In this document: positions 1 through 11,205 of the stretch, piece after piece
Position numbering within the stretch: the stretch's first letter is position 1
Layout of the letters: every line of letters begins with the position of its first letter
Source: Bordetella parapertussis
Lineage (GTDB): Bacteria; Pseudomonadota; Gammaproteobacteria; Burkholderiales; Burkholderiaceae_C
NCBI GenBank assembly: GCA_945861305.1
Contig: CAMATW010000025.1
Location: 1 to 41,992 of the forward strand
Direction of reading: 5' to 3'
DNA length: 41,992 bases
Notes under the pieces: generated by a model
Seen by the model: the letters and a program-made list of their open reading frames with translations, nothing else
Told to the model about the DNA's origin: nothing
Database searches by the model: none
Program-made: the position numbers and the translations under genes

Positions 1-773
1 TCGCCGACACGCTGGCCTGCGAAGACACGCGGCACAGCCAGTCGCTGTTGCGCCAATACGGTGTGGACAAACCCGGCGGCAGCTGGCTGGCGGTGCATCA
101 GCACAACGAGGCCGCTGCTGCCGAACAAGTGATTCTGCGGCTGCAACAAAGTCAACGGGTGGTTTATTTAAGTGATGCAGGTACACCTGGCATCAGTGAC
201 CCGGGGGCGCGGCTGGCGGCTCAGGTACAGCTGGCGGGATTGCGGGTCATGCCCATACCCGGCGCCAGCAGCGTCACTACGTTAATGAGCGCCAGCGGCT
301 GTATGGGGGATGACGGTTTTGTCTTCATCGGTTTTCTGCCCAGCAAAGCCATGGAGCGCCAGCACCGGATGCAATTGATGGCGGCTGAGCCACGCGCCCA
401 GGTGTTTCTGGAAGCGCCGCACCGCATCGAAGCTGTGGCCCGCGACTTACAGATCCTGGGCGACAGGACCTTGACCGTCGGGCGCGAACTCACCAAACAA
501 TTTGAAGAGATTGCCAGTATGCCGGCCGCTGCGTTTACTGCCTGGCTGAATGCATCTGCGCCACGCGTCAAAGGCGAGTTTGCGCTGGTGTTGCATGCGC
601 TGCCGCAGCAACTGGACCGCATGGCCGAAGCAGAACGCGTGCTGGATTTGCTGCTGGCCGAGTTACCGGTGAAAACCGCAGTGAAACTGGCCGCCGATAT
701 CAGCGGTGCGCCGCGCAATGCCTTGTACGCCTTGGCATTACAGAAAAAACCGGCGGCTGACGCTGATACGTGA
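1..773 (+). CDS. rsmI: 16S rRNA (cytidine1402-2'-O)-methyltransferase RsmI, 5' truncated
   Basis: RsmI uses S-adenosylmethionine to 2'-O-methylate C1402 in the decoding centre of 16S rRNA. The reading frame is open to the left edge, with its first whole codon at position 3, so roughly the first 30 residues are missing. The visible part opens with the family signature ACEDTRHS, followed by SDAGTPGISDPG and the PGASS loop of tetrapyrrole-methylase-fold enzymes, then FLEAPHR, GREL-TK-FEE and a GEF-LV segment near the end. It stops at 771-773 and converges on hprA across a 32-base gap that contains a palindrome. The family assignment is secure. Nothing can be said about the start or promoter, which lie outside the window. 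Confidence 0.95.
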   Translation, partial: ADTLACEDTRHSQSLLRQYGVDKPGGSWLAVHQHNEAAAAEQVILRLQQSQRVVYLSDAGTPGISDPGARLAAQVQLAGLRVMPIPGASSVTTLMSASGCMGDDGFVFIGFLPSKAMERQHRMQLMAAEPRAQVFLEAPHRIEAVARDLQILGDRTLTVGRELTKQFEEIASMPAAAFTAWLNASAPRVKGEFALVLHALPQQLDRMAEAERVLDLLLAELPVKTAVKLAADISGAPRNALYALALQKKPAADADT

Positions 774-774
774 A

Positions 775-795
775 TGGCTGGCTATGTCCCAGCCA
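775..795. terminator. Palindrome between convergent rsmI and hprA, possible bidirectional terminator
   Basis: TGGCTGG (775-781) and CCAGCCA (789-795) form a perfect 7-bp stem with a 7-base loop, exactly between the two convergent stop codons. Neither strand has a run of T after the stem, so it is not a textbook Rho-independent terminator. It may slow polymerase or protect 3' ends. The function is inferred from position only. Confidence 0.4.
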
Positions 796-805
796 GTACA
801 TTGGC

Positions 806-1753
806 TTAAGTGACCAGATGTTGCGGTTTGTTGGCGACAAACGCCTCGATGTTGTCTATCAACTGGTCGGCCAGAAACTGCATCGCCTGGCTGGATGCCC
901 AGGCCACGTGCGGCGTCAGTATGAAATTCGGTGTGCGAATGTCGAGCAAGGGATTGCCATTGACCGGTGGCTCTTGCGTCAGCACATCAAATCCCGCACC
1001 GGCAATCACGCCGGTTTCCAGCGCTGTTTTCAGAGCAAGTTCATCCACCAAACCGCCGCGCGAGGTATTGATCAGCAAAGCGCTGCGCTTCATCTGCTGC
1101 AACTGCGGCATGCCGATGAAATGGCGCGACGTCGGCGTGAGCGGGCAATGCAAGCTGATGATGTCGGATTCGGCAAATACACGGGCCGGGTCAACAAAAT
1201 CCACGCCCGGGGCTTTGGGCGGCGCATGGTCGGCAAACAACACCTTCATCCCCAAAGCACGCGCAATCTGCGCCGTGGCCTGGCCGAGCACGCCTTCGCC
1301 GAATATCCCCAGTGTGCTGCCGTGCAAATCCTGTATCGGATGGTCAAAGAAACAGAATTGCTCTACCTTTTGCCAGCGCCCGTTCAGCACGTCGTCGCGG
1401 TAAGCGATCAGGTTGCGGCGCAAAGCAAATATCAGTGCAAAAGCGTGTTCGGGCACGGTATGCACGGCGTAATTGCGGATATTCGCCACAGCGACGCCGC
1501 GTTCACGGCAGGCTTCTGTGTCTATCACGTCATAGCCGGTGGCGGCCATGGCAATCAGCTTGAGGTTTGGTAACTGGGCCAGTGTGTCGCGGCGAATCGG
1601 CACTTTATTGCTGATGGCAACAGTCGCATGTTGCAAACGCTCGACCACTTGATCGGGTCGGGTTTGCACATGCTCTGTCCATTCGTGCGCAAACGACGGC
1701 GCACGCAACTCAGCCCTTAACGATTGCCTGTCCAGAAATACGATGTTTTGCAT
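806..1753 (-). CDS. hprA: D-2-hydroxyacid dehydrogenase, probable hydroxypyruvate (glyoxylate) reductase
   Basis: This is an NAD(P)-dependent D-2-hydroxyacid dehydrogenase. From its neighbours it most likely reduces hydroxypyruvate to D-glycerate. With the start used here the protein has 315 residues. It shows the nucleotide-binding GEGVLG loop at about 152-157, the catalytic Arg 232 in NTSRGG, Glu 261 in TQEPP and His 282 in PHVAW. I place the start at 1753 because AAGGA lies five bases upstream; an ATG two codons earlier overlaps that Shine-Dalgarno sequence. The gene starts inside the 3' end of sgaA (44-base overlap, different frame), so translation is probably coupled. It is the last gene of the leftward cbb operon. 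The exact substrate (hydroxypyruvate, glyoxylate or another 2-keto acid) cannot be proved from sequence. Confidence 0.88.
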   Translation of the reverse strand: MQNIVFLDRQSLRAELRAPSFAHEWTEHVQTRPDQVVERLQHATVAISNKVPIRRDTLAQLPNLKLIAMAATGYDVIDTEACRERGVAVANIRNYAVHTVPEHAFALIFALRRNLIAYRDDVLNGRWQKVEQFCFFDHPIQDLHGSTLGIFGEGVLGQATAQIARALGMKVLFADHAPPKAPGVDFVDPARVFAESDIISLHCPLTPTSRHFIGMPQLQQMKRSALLINTSRGGLVDELALKTALETGVIAGAGFDVLTQEPPVNGNPLLDIRTPNFILTPHVAWASSQAMQFLADQLIDNIEAFVANKPQHLVT

Positions 1754-2963
1754 GTTCATCCTTGCTGATCACAGGAGCGCCTAATCCCGAGGGTGCGGCA
1801 TGTTGACGCCAGTAGTTGCCAGCTGCTGCCGCGCCACTGCCCGGTTGTACTTCAACGCCGCAATCGAGCATGGCCATTTCAGCGCCGCTGATGGCGGCCA
1901 TCAAATGCACTTCATTCATGTCGCCGAGATGGCCGATGCGAAACAGCTTGCCCGCCACTTTAGACAAACCGCCACCCAAGGACAGGTTGTAGCGACGGTA
2001 TGCCCGCGCAATCACTTCTGTGCCTGCAATGCCTTCAGGCAGCATCACCGCTGTCACTGTATCGGAATGCCACTTGGCTTCGGCTGCACACAGCTTGAGT
2101 TGCCACCCTTGCGTCACCGCTGCACGCACACCTTCTGCTAAAAAGTGGTGACGCGCAAACACATTGTCCAAACCTTCTTCGCTCAGCATCTTCATTGACT
2201 CGATCAATCCATACATCAATGGCAACGCAGGTGTGTAGGGAAAGTAGCCCGTGGCATTGCTCTGCAACATGTCTTGCAAATCGAAATACGCACGTCTGAG
2301 TGTGGCCGTTTTGTGCATATCGAGTGCCTTCGTGCTGGCACACAAAATACCCAGGCCCGCAGGCAGCATCAAGCCTTTTTGCGAACCGCTGACCGCCATA
2401 TCAACGCCCCATTCGTCAAACCTAAAATCGACACAGCCCAAGGATGACACGCAATCAACAAACAACAGCGCAGGATGCGCAGCATCGTCCAATGCCTCAC
2501 GCACACCGGCGATGTCCGAGGTCACGCCCGTTGCGGTTTCGTTGTGGCAAGCCAGCACTGCTTTGAACAAGTGTTGGCTATCATTTTTCAAAATGTCTGC
2601 GAATTGCTGCAGCGGTACGCCCGTGCCCCAATCGCATTCGACGATATGCACGTCCAGCCCAAGCCGCTGGCACATGTCAATCCACAAATGGCTGAACTGT
2701 CCAAAACGCGCTGCCAGCACTTTGTCACCCGGGGACAAGGTATTTGTCAACGCCGCTTCCCAGCAACCGGTGCCAGACGAAGGGAAGATGAAAGGCGTGC
2801 CGTTTTTAGAACGGAAGATGTCTTTGAGCCCCGCCATGATGGCGTGGGTCAGGTGGGGAAAATTGGGTGAACGGTGATCCTCCATGGAAACCATCATGGC
2901 GCGTTGGATGCGCTCTGGCACGTTGGTGGGACCGGGAACAAACAAAAAATTACGACCAGCCAT
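1710..2963 (-). CDS. sgaA: Serine--glyoxylate aminotransferase
   Basis: This PLP-dependent class V aminotransferase moves the amino group of serine to glyoxylate, giving hydroxypyruvate and glycine. The 417-residue protein begins with the family pattern around FVPGPTNVP, has the region around residue 63-67 (SGTGC) that contacts the cofactor phosphate, and carries the Schiff-base lysine in SGSQKGLMLP (Lys 196). A good Shine-Dalgarno sequence (AAGGAG) precedes the ATG. It lies between glyA and hprA, the enzymes that produce its serine and consume its hydroxypyruvate, which strongly supports the assignment. About 30 residues at the C-terminus extend past the conserved fold and overlap hprA. The same enzyme works in the serine cycle of methylotrophs, but the other serine-cycle genes are not seen here. 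Confidence 0.93.
   Translation of the reverse strand: MAGRNFLFVPGPTNVPERIQRAMMVSMEDHRSPNFPHLTHAIMAGLKDIFRSKNGTPFIFPSSGTGCWEAALTNTLSPGDKVLAARFGQFSHLWIDMCQRLGLDVHIVECDWGTGVPLQQFADILKNDSQHLFKAVLACHNETATGVTSDIAGVREALDDAAHPALLFVDCVSSLGCVDFRFDEWGVDMAVSGSQKGLMLPAGLGILCASTKALDMHKTATLRRAYFDLQDMLQSNATGYFPYTPALPLMYGLIESMKMLSEEGLDNVFARHHFLAEGVRAAVTQGWQLKLCAAEAKWHSDTVTAVMLPEGIAGTEVIARAYRRYNLSLGGGLSKVAGKLFRIGHLGDMNEVHLMAAISGAEMAMLDCGVEVQPGSGAAAAGNYWRQHAAPSGLGAPVISKDEHAKHRISGQAIVKG
1759..1763 (-). promoter_or_regulatory. Shine-Dalgarno sequence that fixes the hprA start
   Basis: AAGGA on the minus strand sits five bases before the ATG at 1753-1751. It overlaps the alternative upstream ATG at 1759-1757, which makes that codon an unlikely start. 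The site lies inside the sgaA coding region. Confidence 0.6.
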
Positions 2964-3040
2964 GTCAACTCCTTTTAAATGTCAAAAACCAAGATAGAAA
3001 TGTTTTGGTACAACAAAAAAATGTCTTTAACTCAAATGAA

Positions 3041-4333
3041 TCAAGGATGCAAAACCGCTTCGCCATACACAGGGAACGGAGCAACCAATTGGGCGACTTT
3101 GGAACGGATATTCGATATATGTGCGGCGTCTTCAGGCGCTTCAAGCACATCAGCGATCAAGTTTGCAGTCATTCGAGCTTGCTCTTGACCAAAGCCCCGC
3201 GTGGTCATGGCAGGTGAGCCTAAGCGGATGCCACTGGTCACCATCGGTTTTTCTGGGTCGTTGGGAATACCGTTTTTATTGCAGGTGATGTGCGCCTGAC
3301 CCAATGCCAGTTCGGCAGCTTTGCCGGTGATGCCTTTGGCACGCAAATCAACCAACATGACATGGCTTTCGGTGCGTCCGCTGACAATGCGAAAACCCCG
3401 CTCGACCAAGGTTTTGGCCAACGTGTCAGCATTCAGCAATACCTGCTGCTGGTAGCTTTTGAATGCCGGTTGCAGGGCTTCATGAAATGCTGTCGCCTTG
3501 CCTGCGATCACATGCATCAAAGGACCGCCTTGCATACCGGGGAATACTGCGCTGTTGATTTTCTTTGACATCTCTTCGTTATTTGTCAAGATGATGCCGC
3601 CACGCGGGCCGCGCAAACTTTTGTGGGTAGTTGAAGTCACCACATCGGCATAAGGCACTGGATTGGGATAGACGCCACCTGCGATCAAACCCGAGTAATG
3701 CGCCATGTCGACCATCAGGTATGCGCCAATGCTTTTGGCCACTTGCGCAAACCTTTGCCAGTCAATTTTGAGTGCATAGGCAGACGCACCCGCAATGATG
3801 AGTTTGGGCTTGTGGGTATGGGCCATGCGTTCCATAGCGTCGTAATCGATTTCTTCCGCAGCGTTCAAACCGTAACTGACCACGTTGAACCATTTGCCGC
3901 TCATGTTCAGATGCATGCCGTGGGTCAAGTGACCGCCCTCGGCCAAGCTCATGCCCATGATGGTGTCGCCTGGTTGCAGCAAAGCCAAGAACACCGCTTG
4001 GTTGGCTTGCGATCCGGAATTTGCTTGCACATTGACGAAATTGGCGCCGTAAAGCTCTTTGAGCCTATCAATACACAGTTGCTCGACCATGTCGACAAAC
4101 TCACATCCACCGTAATAACGCTTGCCTGGATAACCTTCAGCGTATTTATTAGTAAGAATGGAGCCTTGCACCCGCATGACAGCCGGGCTGGTGTAGTTTT
4201 CAGATGCAATCAGTTCAATGTGTTGCTCCTGACGGTGCGCCTCTTGCAGCACCGCTGACCATAGCTGCGGGTCGCTTTGAGAAATATCGCCATGCTCAGG
4301 AAACGCGGTCAATGGGTGGGTTTTATTCAACAT
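3041..4333 (-). CDS. glyA: Serine hydroxymethyltransferase
   Basis: GlyA is a PLP enzyme that interconverts glycine plus methylene-tetrahydrofolate and serine plus tetrahydrofolate. The protein has 430 residues from the ATG at 4333; a TTG two codons upstream is possible but less attractive. Diagnostic segments are [13 protein letters not shown], the [16 protein letters not shown] block, VDMAHYSGL, and the cofactor lysine in [14 protein letters not shown] (Lys 238). It sits between cbbA (36 bases away) and sgaA (77 bases away) in the leftward cbb operon. There it would turn photorespiratory glycine into serine for SgaA. A second, housekeeping glyA elsewhere in the genome would be expected but cannot be checked here. 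Confidence 0.96.
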   Translation of the reverse strand: MLNKTHPLTAFPEHGDISQSDPQLWSAVLQEAHRQEQHIELIASENYTSPAVMRVQGSILTNKYAEGYPGKRYYGGCEFVDMVEQLCIDRLKELYGANFVNVQANSGSQANQAVFLALLQPGDTIMGMSLAEGGHLTHGMHLNMSGKWFNVVSYGLNAAEEIDYDAMERMAHTHKPKLIIAGASAYALKIDWQRFAQVAKSIGAYLMVDMAHYSGLIAGGVYPNPVPYADVVTSTTHKSLRGPRGGIILTNNEEMSKKINSAVFPGMQGGPLMHVIAGKATAFHEALQPAFKSYQQQVLLNADTLAKTLVERGFRIVSGRTESHVMLVDLRAKGITGKAAELALGQAHITCNKNGIPNDPEKPMVTSGIRLGSPAMTTRGFGQEQARMTANLIADVLEAPEDAAHISNIRSKVAQLVAPFPVYGEAVLHP

Positions 4334-4369
4334 ATGCAAAGAGGGGGTTACGGTTACTGAAAAGTTGGG

Positions 4370-5407
4370 TCAGTTGTAGCGGCTGGCCATGGCATCCAAG
4401 CTAACCGGCTTGATGTTTTGCGCATGACCGGCACAACCGAAGGCTTCGAAGCGGGCTTTGCAAATACCGCGTGCAGCTTTGCGTGCGGCGATCAACGCTT
4501 TGCGCGGATCGAACTCGCTGCGGTCTTGCGCGAAAGCCTGGCGCATGGCACCGGTCATGGCCAAGCGGATGTCGGTATCGATATTGACCTTGCGCACACC
4601 GGAGCGAATGCCGCGCTGTATTTCTTCCACCGGAACACCATAGGTTTCCTTGATGTCGCCGCCGAACTCGCGGATGATGGCCAGCCACTCCTGGGGAACG
4701 CTGCTCGAACCGTGCATCACCAGATGCGTGTTGGGAACCGACTTGTGGATGGCTACGATTTGTTCCATGGCCAAAATGTCGCCGGTGGGCTTGCGCGTGA
4801 ATTTGTAGGCGCCGTGGCTGGTGCCGATGGCGATCGCCAAGGCGTCGACGCCGGTGAGCTTGACAAAATCTTTGGCCTGCACCGGGTCTGTGAGCAGCAT
4901 GTCGTGCGTCAGTTTGCCGACCGCACCTATGCCGTCTTCTTCACCGGCTTCGCCGGTTTCCAATGAACCCAAACAACCGAGTTCGCCTTCGACAGACACG
5001 CCCACAGAGTGCGCCATCTCGCAGACACGGCGAGTGACGTCAACGTTGTAGTCATAGCTCGCCGGTGTCTTGCCGTCCTGCATCAGCGAACCGTCCATCA
5101 TCACGCTGGAAAAGCCGGAGCGAATCGATTGTTGGCACACGGCAGGCGACACACCATGGTCTTGGTGCATGACCACGGGAATGTCAGGATGAGATTCGAT
5201 GGCAGCCAACACCAGGTGACGCAGATAGGCTTCACCCGCGTATTTGCGCGCGCCGGCCGAGGCTTGCAATATCACCGGGCTGTGGGTTTCCTGTGCCGCC
5301 TCCATGATGGCTTGCACTTGCTCTAAGTTGTTGACGTTGAATGCGGGTATGCCGTAACCGTGTTCGGCAGCGTGGTCCAGTACTTGGCGCAGTGAAACGA
5401 GAGCCAT
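4370..5407 (-). CDS. cbbA: Class II fructose-1,6-bisphosphate aldolase (Calvin cycle type)
   Basis: This zinc-dependent aldolase condenses dihydroxyacetone phosphate with glyceraldehyde 3-phosphate, and in the Calvin cycle also with erythrose 4-phosphate to give sedoheptulose bisphosphate. The 345-residue protein is of usual length for the CbbA-like class IIB branch. Visible signatures are [10 protein letters not shown] near the N-terminus, the HQDHG metal/catalytic motif at 81-85, the acidic VEGELG segment, [12 protein letters not shown] and [11 protein letters not shown]. It lies between cbbP and glyA with short spacers, in line with one operon. A separate glycolytic role is possible as well. 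Confidence 0.96.
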   Translation of the reverse strand: MALVSLRQVLDHAAEHGYGIPAFNVNNLEQVQAIMEAAQETHSPVILQASAGARKYAGEAYLRHLVLAAIESHPDIPVVMHQDHGVSPAVCQQSIRSGFSSVMMDGSLMQDGKTPASYDYNVDVTRRVCEMAHSVGVSVEGELGCLGSLETGEAGEEDGIGAVGKLTHDMLLTDPVQAKDFVKLTGVDALAIAIGTSHGAYKFTRKPTGDILAMEQIVAIHKSVPNTHLVMHGSSSVPQEWLAIIREFGGDIKETYGVPVEEIQRGIRSGVRKVNIDTDIRLAMTGAMRQAFAQDRSEFDPRKALIAARKAARGICKARFEAFGCAGHAQNIKPVSLDAMASRYN

Positions 5408-5445
5408 TTTGAAATCTCCAAATAAAAAATTAAAGCGAACAGGCC

Positions 5446-6318
5446 TCAGGCCTTTTTCTTGCGTTCCATCATGCGCCAGACAAACGGCGTGAAGATCAGT
5501 TGCATGGCTAACTCCATCTTGCCGCCTGGCACCACCACGGTGTTGGCGCGTGACATGAAGGAGTCGGGAATCATGTTGAGCAAATAAGGAAAGTCAATGC
5601 CTTTGGGATTGGCAAAGCGGATCACAACAAAGCTTTCATCCGGCGCCGGGATTTCACGTGCGATGAAAGGGTTGGACGTATCCACACAAGGCACGCGCTG
5701 AAAATTCACGTGCGTGTGCGCAAACTGCGGGCAAATGTAATTCACGTAATCAGGCATGCGGCGCAAAATCGTGTCGGTCACCGCTTCAGTGCTGTAGCCG
5801 CGTTTGGATTTATCGCGCCAGAGTTTTTGAATCCACTCCAGATTGATAACCGGCACCACACCGATCAGCAAATCAGGATGCTTGGCAATATTGACCTCGG
5901 GTGTGACCACCGCGCCGTGTAAGCCTTCGTAAAACAACAAATCGGTGCCGCTGGGCACGTCTTCCCAAGGCGTGAAAGTACCAGGCTCTTGTTTGTAGGG
6001 CGCCGCTTCTTCGTGGTCGTGCAAGTATTTGCGACGCTTACCACCGCCGGTTTCGCCGTAAGTACGAAACAAGATTTCAAGCTCCGAAAACAAATTCGTG
6101 GTCGGGCCGAAATGGCTGAAATTTTTATCGCCTTGCTTTTCCGCTTCAGCGGCTCTTTTACGCATTTCCAAACGGTCATATCGGTGAAAGCTATCGCCTT
6201 CGATAATGGCTGCTGTGACTTTTTCCCTGCGAAAAATATTTTCAAACGTGCGAGTGACCGAAGTCGTGCCCGCACCTGAAGAACCGGTGATGGCAATGAC
6301 GGGGTGTTTGACTGACAT
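5446..6318 (-). CDS. cbbP: Phosphoribulokinase
   Basis: PRK phosphorylates ribulose 5-phosphate with ATP to give ribulose 1,5-bisphosphate, the CO2 acceptor of Rubisco. It is one of only two reactions peculiar to the Calvin cycle. The 290-residue protein has the length of the proteobacterial class I enzyme. The P-loop GSSGAGTT is at residues 12-19, followed by [10 protein letters not shown], which holds the catalytic-acid region, then [21 protein letters not shown] and a basic C-terminus. It lies between cbbF and cbbA, with 27 and 38 bases of spacer. Proteobacterial class I PRKs are allosterically controlled by NADH and AMP. That is family knowledge, not visible here. Confidence 0.97.
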   Translation of the reverse strand: MSVKHPVIAITGSSGAGTTSVTRTFENIFRREKVTAAIIEGDSFHRYDRLEMRKRAAEAEKQGDKNFSHFGPTTNLFSELEILFRTYGETGGGKRRKYLHDHEEAAPYKQEPGTFTPWEDVPSGTDLLFYEGLHGAVVTPEVNIAKHPDLLIGVVPVINLEWIQKLWRDKSKRGYSTEAVTDTILRRMPDYVNYICPQFAHTHVNFQRVPCVDTSNPFIAREIPAPDESFVVIRFANPKGIDFPYLLNMIPDSFMSRANTVVVPGGKMELAMQLIFTPFVWRMMERKKKA

Positions 6319-6346
6319 GGCTTGGGGACCTTTTTTTTAAATAATT

Positions 6347-7441
6347 TCAGCCACGAAACAGGCTGCGCTCTGCAAACAAGGGGTTGTCGTTGGCTGTATC
6401 GATCGGTTCGCTGTGGTAACGCTCAATCCGCTCGACTTCGTTTTTAGAACCGAACACCAGGCCGATGCGCTGGTGCAAACTTTCAGGGTTCACTGACAGC
6501 ATGGTTTCACGCCCGGTACTGGCACGACCACCTGCCTGTTCCATCACCATGCCAATCGGGTTGGCCTCGTAAAGCAAACGCAAGCGCCCGGCTTTGCTCG
6601 GGTCTTTGTTGTCACGGGGGTACATGAACACACCGCCGCGCATCAGGATACGGTGCGCCTCGGCCACCATGGAAGCAATCCAACGCATGTTGAAGTCTTT
6701 GCCACGTGGCCCCGATTTTCCGGCCAAGCATTCGTCGACATAGCGTGTGATTGGCGCTTCCCAGAAGCGGCTGTTGGACGCGTTGATCGCAAACTCTTGC
6801 GTGTCCACCGGTACTTGCAATTTCGGGTGGGTCAACATGAACTCACCCAAATTTGGATCCAGGGTGAAAGCGGCGGCGCCATTGCCCACCGTCAGCACCA
6901 GCATGGTGGTCGGTCCGTACAAGGCATAACCGGCGGCTACTTGTAGATTGCCCGGTTGCAGAAAATCTTTTTCTGTCACATCGCGGCCGCTGTCGATCAC
7001 GTCTTGCGGTGCGCGCAGAATAGAAAAAATACTGCCGACAGACACGTTCACATCAATGTTGGAGGAGCCGTCCAGCGGATCGAACACCAACATGTATTTA
7101 CCGCGCGGGAACTGCATCGGGATTTGATAGGGGTTGTCCATTTCTTCTGACGCCATACCCGCCAAATGTCCCGCCCATTCATTCACGCGAATAAACAGAT
7201 CATTGCTCAGTACATCGAGTTTTTTCTGTGTCTCGCCTTGCACGTTGATGGACTTGCCGCCTTCTGCCGCCTGGTCTCCGTACATGCCACCGAGCTCACC
7301 CATGGCGACGGCGCGTGCAATCGCTTTGCACGCCAGTGCCACGTCCAAAATCAAGCCATTGAATTCGCCTTTGGAGTCAGGAAAGCGACGACGTTCTTCA
7401 ATCAAGTATTGGGTCAGGGTAGTGCGTTGACGTAAGGGCAT
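6347..7441 (-). CDS. cbbF: Class 1 fructose-1,6-bisphosphatase
   Basis: FBPase removes the 1-phosphate of fructose 1,6-bisphosphate, and in many autotrophs that of sedoheptulose 1,7-bisphosphate, during regeneration of the CO2 acceptor. The 364-residue protein carries the class 1 signature segments: the GELGG/GDQA region near the N-terminus, the [20 protein letters not shown] metal site, and the downstream GGVFMYPRD and [11 protein letters not shown] blocks with the substrate-binding residues. AGGAT precedes the ATG. It is the sixth gene counted from cbbL and sits 20 bases downstream of cbbY. No separate class II enzyme is present in the window. Confidence 0.97.
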   Translation of the reverse strand: MPLRQRTTLTQYLIEERRRFPDSKGEFNGLILDVALACKAIARAVAMGELGGMYGDQAAEGGKSINVQGETQKKLDVLSNDLFIRVNEWAGHLAGMASEEMDNPYQIPMQFPRGKYMLVFDPLDGSSNIDVNVSVGSIFSILRAPQDVIDSGRDVTEKDFLQPGNLQVAAGYALYGPTTMLVLTVGNGAAAFTLDPNLGEFMLTHPKLQVPVDTQEFAINASNSRFWEAPITRYVDECLAGKSGPRGKDFNMRWIASMVAEAHRILMRGGVFMYPRDNKDPSKAGRLRLLYEANPIGMVMEQAGGRASTGRETMLSVNPESLHQRIGLVFGSKNEVERIERYHSEPIDTANDNPLFAERSLFRG

Positions 7442-7461
7442 TGGTTATCCTAAATTTTTTA

Positions 7462-8166
7462 TTATTGATGCCATGTGCGAAGTTGCTCCACACCGACGCC
7501 ACCGAGGTCGGGTAACACTTGTAATGCATCTGAAAAATCATGGTGCGCTGTAAAGCGGTTTTGGGTGATGATGGTCTTGAGTCCTGCCGCCACAGCGGCA
7601 CGCAAACCATTGGATGAGTCTTCGATGGCCAAACAATTGTCTGCCGGTAAACCCAGTCGCGCCAAAGTTTGCAAATAGACCTGAGGATGGGGTTTTTTCT
7701 TTGGTGCAGTGGACGCGTCTTCAATCACCACAAACAGCTCTTTCCAGTCGGGGCCAATGGCATTTCTCAACAGTACCGCGATATTGACAGGCGAGGTGGT
7801 GGTGGCAATGGCCAAACGAAGGCCTTGTTGGTGTGCTTGTTGAATAAGCGCCAATACCCCGGGGCGTAACTGGACAGCGCCACCCTGCACTGCCGCTTCA
7901 TAAGCTGCGGTTTTGAGTGCGTGCAAATGTTCAATGGTGTCACGCAAGCCTGAGCCATCGATGTCTTTCATATCAGCATGCACTTGATTCCAATAGTGCA
8001 ACATCCGCTCTTTGCCACCGGAAATCTCCAACAACCGGGTGTACAAGGACTCATCCCACTGCCAGTCTAAGCCTTGCTCGGCAAAGGCGTGGTTGAAAGC
8101 GGCCAAGTGTGCGCTTTCTGTGTCGGCCAAGGTGCCGTCAACATCAAATATCAGCGCTTTAAGCAT
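7462..8166 (-). CDS. cbbY: HAD phosphatase CbbY (probable xylulose-1,5-bisphosphate phosphatase)
   Basis: CbbY is a haloacid-dehalogenase-fold phosphatase. In red-type systems it hydrolyses xylulose 1,5-bisphosphate, an inhibitory Rubisco by-product. With the start used here the protein has 234 residues. Motif I is DVDGTLADTE at residues 6-15, motif II the ATTTSP threonine/serine segment, motif III the lysine-rich KKKPHPQVY stretch, and motif IV AIEDSSNGLRAA. I choose the ATG at 8166 because GGAAG stands seven bases upstream. A longer form from the ATG at 8193 would overlap cbbX by 8 bases and adds nine unconserved residues. Its position directly after cbbX fits Rubisco repair: CbbX removes the inhibitor and CbbY destroys it. 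Confidence 0.93.
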   Translation of the reverse strand: MLKALIFDVDGTLADTESAHLAAFNHAFAEQGLDWQWDESLYTRLLEISGGKERMLHYWNQVHADMKDIDGSGLRDTIEHLHALKTAAYEAAVQGGAVQLRPGVLALIQQAHQQGLRLAIATTTSPVNIAVLLRNAIGPDWKELFVVIEDASTAPKKKPHPQVYLQTLARLGLPADNCLAIEDSSNGLRAAVAAGLKTIITQNRFTAHHDFSDALQVLPDLGGVGVEQLRTWHQ

Positions 8167-8173
8167 CTGATCA

Positions 8174-8178
8174 CTTCC
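8174..8178 (-). promoter_or_regulatory. Shine-Dalgarno sequence that fixes the cbbY start
   Basis: GGAAG on the minus strand lies seven bases before the ATG at 8166-8164 and just after the cbbX stop at 8186-8188. It favours the shorter CbbY form, which begins directly at the HAD motif I region. Confidence 0.55.
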
Positions 8179-8185
8179 AATGTGT

Positions 8186-9157
8186 TTATTCATCCGGGCG
8201 GACGTCCGCTTGTTGAAAAACCCGACTAGCGGAGAAGTCGGACGCAGTCAGAGTCCGTAAATCATCAACATTGAGCTGCCGGTCGCGGTCGGCAAAAAGC
8301 CGGCTGGCCTGGCGCAGGCGCGCCCGGTCCAATGCATTGCGCACGCTACGGGCGTTGGCAAAGTGGGGCTGCTGCACCCGCAAGCCCAGGTAGCGCTGGA
8401 ACACCGTGTCAGCATCCGGCGCAAACACATAGTTCTGCTGGGTCAGCATTTTTTGCGAAATCTGCACTAGCTCGTCAACCGAATAGTCGGGGAAGTCGAG
8501 GTGGTGTGCGACGCGTGAACTCATGCCGGGGTTGGATTCGAAGAAGGTATCCATCCGGTCTTTGTAACCCGCCAGAATCACCACCAGGTCGTCCCGCTGG
8601 TTTTCCATGACCTGCAGCAGTATTTCGATAGCCTCCTGCCCGTAGTCGCGTTCGTTTTCCGGGCGGTATAGGTAGTAGGCTTCGTCAATAAAGAGCACAC
8701 CGCCCATGGCTTTTTTCAGCACTTCTTTGGTTTTGGGTGCGGTGTGGCCGATGTACTGGCCCACCAAATCGTCACGGGTCACTGCTACCAGATGACCCTT
8801 GCGAACATAGCCCAGGCGGTGCAGGATTTGCGCCATGCGCATGGCCACCGAGGTTTTGCCGGTACCAGGGTTGCCCACAAAGTTCATGTGCAAGCTCGGT
8901 GCCTCGCTGACCAGACCCAGATTGATGCGCAGCTTGTCAATCACCAGCAAGGCCGCAATGTCGCGGATACGGGCCTTCACCGGGGCCAGACCCACCAGAT
9001 CACGGTCCAGCTCGGCGATGACATCCTCCACCTGAGACTGCGCCAAAACCTCACCCACGCTGCGCGCTTGGCCCAGGGCCACCGGCGCATCTAAGTGTTG
9101 CGCCGCCGTTGTCACAGAGGTTTCGGCGCGCACGCCAGGAATGGGGGAGTTGCTCAT
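8186..9157 (-). CDS. cbbX: Red-type Rubisco activase CbbX (AAA+ ATPase)
   Basis: CbbX is a hexameric AAA+ motor that pulls on the C-terminal tail of red-type Rubisco large subunits to release tightly bound sugar phosphates. The 323-residue protein has Walker A GNPGTGKT at 95-102, Walker B LFIDEA at 155-160, the pore-loop segment YIGHTAP near residue 135, and downstream sensor and arginine-finger segments (GYKDRMD, SRVAHH). It lies directly after cbbS (24 bases), the typical place for red-type operons. The CbbL here has the extended C-terminal tail that CbbX needs. The Shine-Dalgarno sequence before its ATG is weak. Confidence 0.96.
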   Translation of the reverse strand: MSNSPIPGVRAETSVTTAAQHLDAPVALGQARSVGEVLAQSQVEDVIAELDRDLVGLAPVKARIRDIAALLVIDKLRINLGLVSEAPSLHMNFVGNPGTGKTSVAMRMAQILHRLGYVRKGHLVAVTRDDLVGQYIGHTAPKTKEVLKKAMGGVLFIDEAYYLYRPENERDYGQEAIEILLQVMENQRDDLVVILAGYKDRMDTFFESNPGMSSRVAHHLDFPDYSVDELVQISQKMLTQQNYVFAPDADTVFQRYLGLRVQQPHFANARSVRNALDRARLRQASRLFADRDRQLNVDDLRTLTASDFSASRVFQQADVRPDE

Positions 9158-9181
9158 GGTTATGTCGCAGTCTGGGCGCGC

Positions 9182-9616
9182 TTAGTAGCGCTCGCCTTCG
9201 GGCTTGTCGGTGGCATAGCTATGGACGGTGTACTGGATCTGACGACCGCCTATCTCCTGCCTCGTCAAGCCGAAGCCTGGTTCGGTCTTGGGCCGGTTGA
9301 CGATGTAAGACATTTGCACCGACTCAACGCCTTGTGTTGCATCGAAGGCCGTCACACGAATGTAGTGATTAGGAAACGTCTTGCGGCAGGCATTGACCTC
9401 CGTCAAGATTGCTGACGCGTCCTTCAAGTCAAACATCGGGTTGCCGTACATCTCCCAGTAGGTGTTACGGGGATGCGGGTCGTCGGTGTATTCGACGCCG
9501 AGTGCCCAGTTTTTGCCAAGCGCGTACTCGATTTGTGCGCTGATCTGCTTGTCAGTGAGTTCGGGCAGGTAGGAGAACTGGCCCTGTGTGAGGCGATTGC
9601 CTTGGTTGGTCATCAT
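9182..9616 (-). CDS. cbbS: Ribulose-bisphosphate carboxylase small subunit (form IC, red type)
   Basis: This is the small subunit that caps the L8 core of form I Rubisco. The 144-residue protein begins around [14 protein letters not shown], has the [24 protein letters not shown] core, and ends with the C-terminal beta-hairpin extension (GFGLTRQE... to the end) that marks red-type small subunits and is absent from green-type ones. The first of two tandem ATGs (9616) is preferred because AAGGAG lies ten bases upstream. It follows cbbL by 14 bases, as expected for strictly paired expression. Confidence 0.97.
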   Translation of the reverse strand: MMTNQGNRLTQGQFSYLPELTDKQISAQIEYALGKNWALGVEYTDDPHPRNTYWEMYGNPMFDLKDASAILTEVNACRKTFPNHYIRVTAFDATQGVESVQMSYIVNRPKTEPGFGLTRQEIGGRQIQYTVHSYATDKPEGERY

Positions 9617-9630
9617 GATGCGGTATCTCC

Positions 9631-11160
<1,530 letters not shown>

Positions 11161-11163
<3 letters not shown>

Positions 11164-11204
11164 GTAAATTCACATTTTCAGAGACTTCACTTCAGCTTTA
11201 CTTA
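11161..11204. promoter_or_regulatory. Inverted repeat TAAGTAAA...TTTACTTA, candidate CbbR operator
   Basis: A perfect 8-bp inverted repeat has arms at 11161-11168 and 11197-11204, with centres 36 bases apart, in the cbbR-cbbL spacer. The cbbR-proximal arm extends on the minus strand to TAAGTAAAGCTGA (11204-11192). That fits the TNA-N7-TNA pattern described for CbbR sites. One arm overlaps the putative cbbL -35 and the other abuts the cbbR start codon, an arrangement suited to activation of cbbL and autoregulation of cbbR. Binding is inferred. Confidence 0.5.
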
Positions 11205-11205
11205 A

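Noticed and set aside
770..1573. 267-residue open frame on the plus strand
   Set aside because: It is antisense to hprA, whose dehydrogenase motifs are intact; no family features are seen in this frame.
806..4333. Serine cycle for one-carbon assimilation as the role of hprA-sgaA-glyA
   Set aside because: No other serine-cycle or C1 gene is present in the window, and the genes are embedded in a Calvin-cycle operon, so glycolate salvage is the simpler reading.
4334..4369. Glycine riboswitch or other leader upstream of glyA
   Set aside because: Only 36 bases separate glyA from cbbA, too short for a riboswitch, and no structured element is visible.
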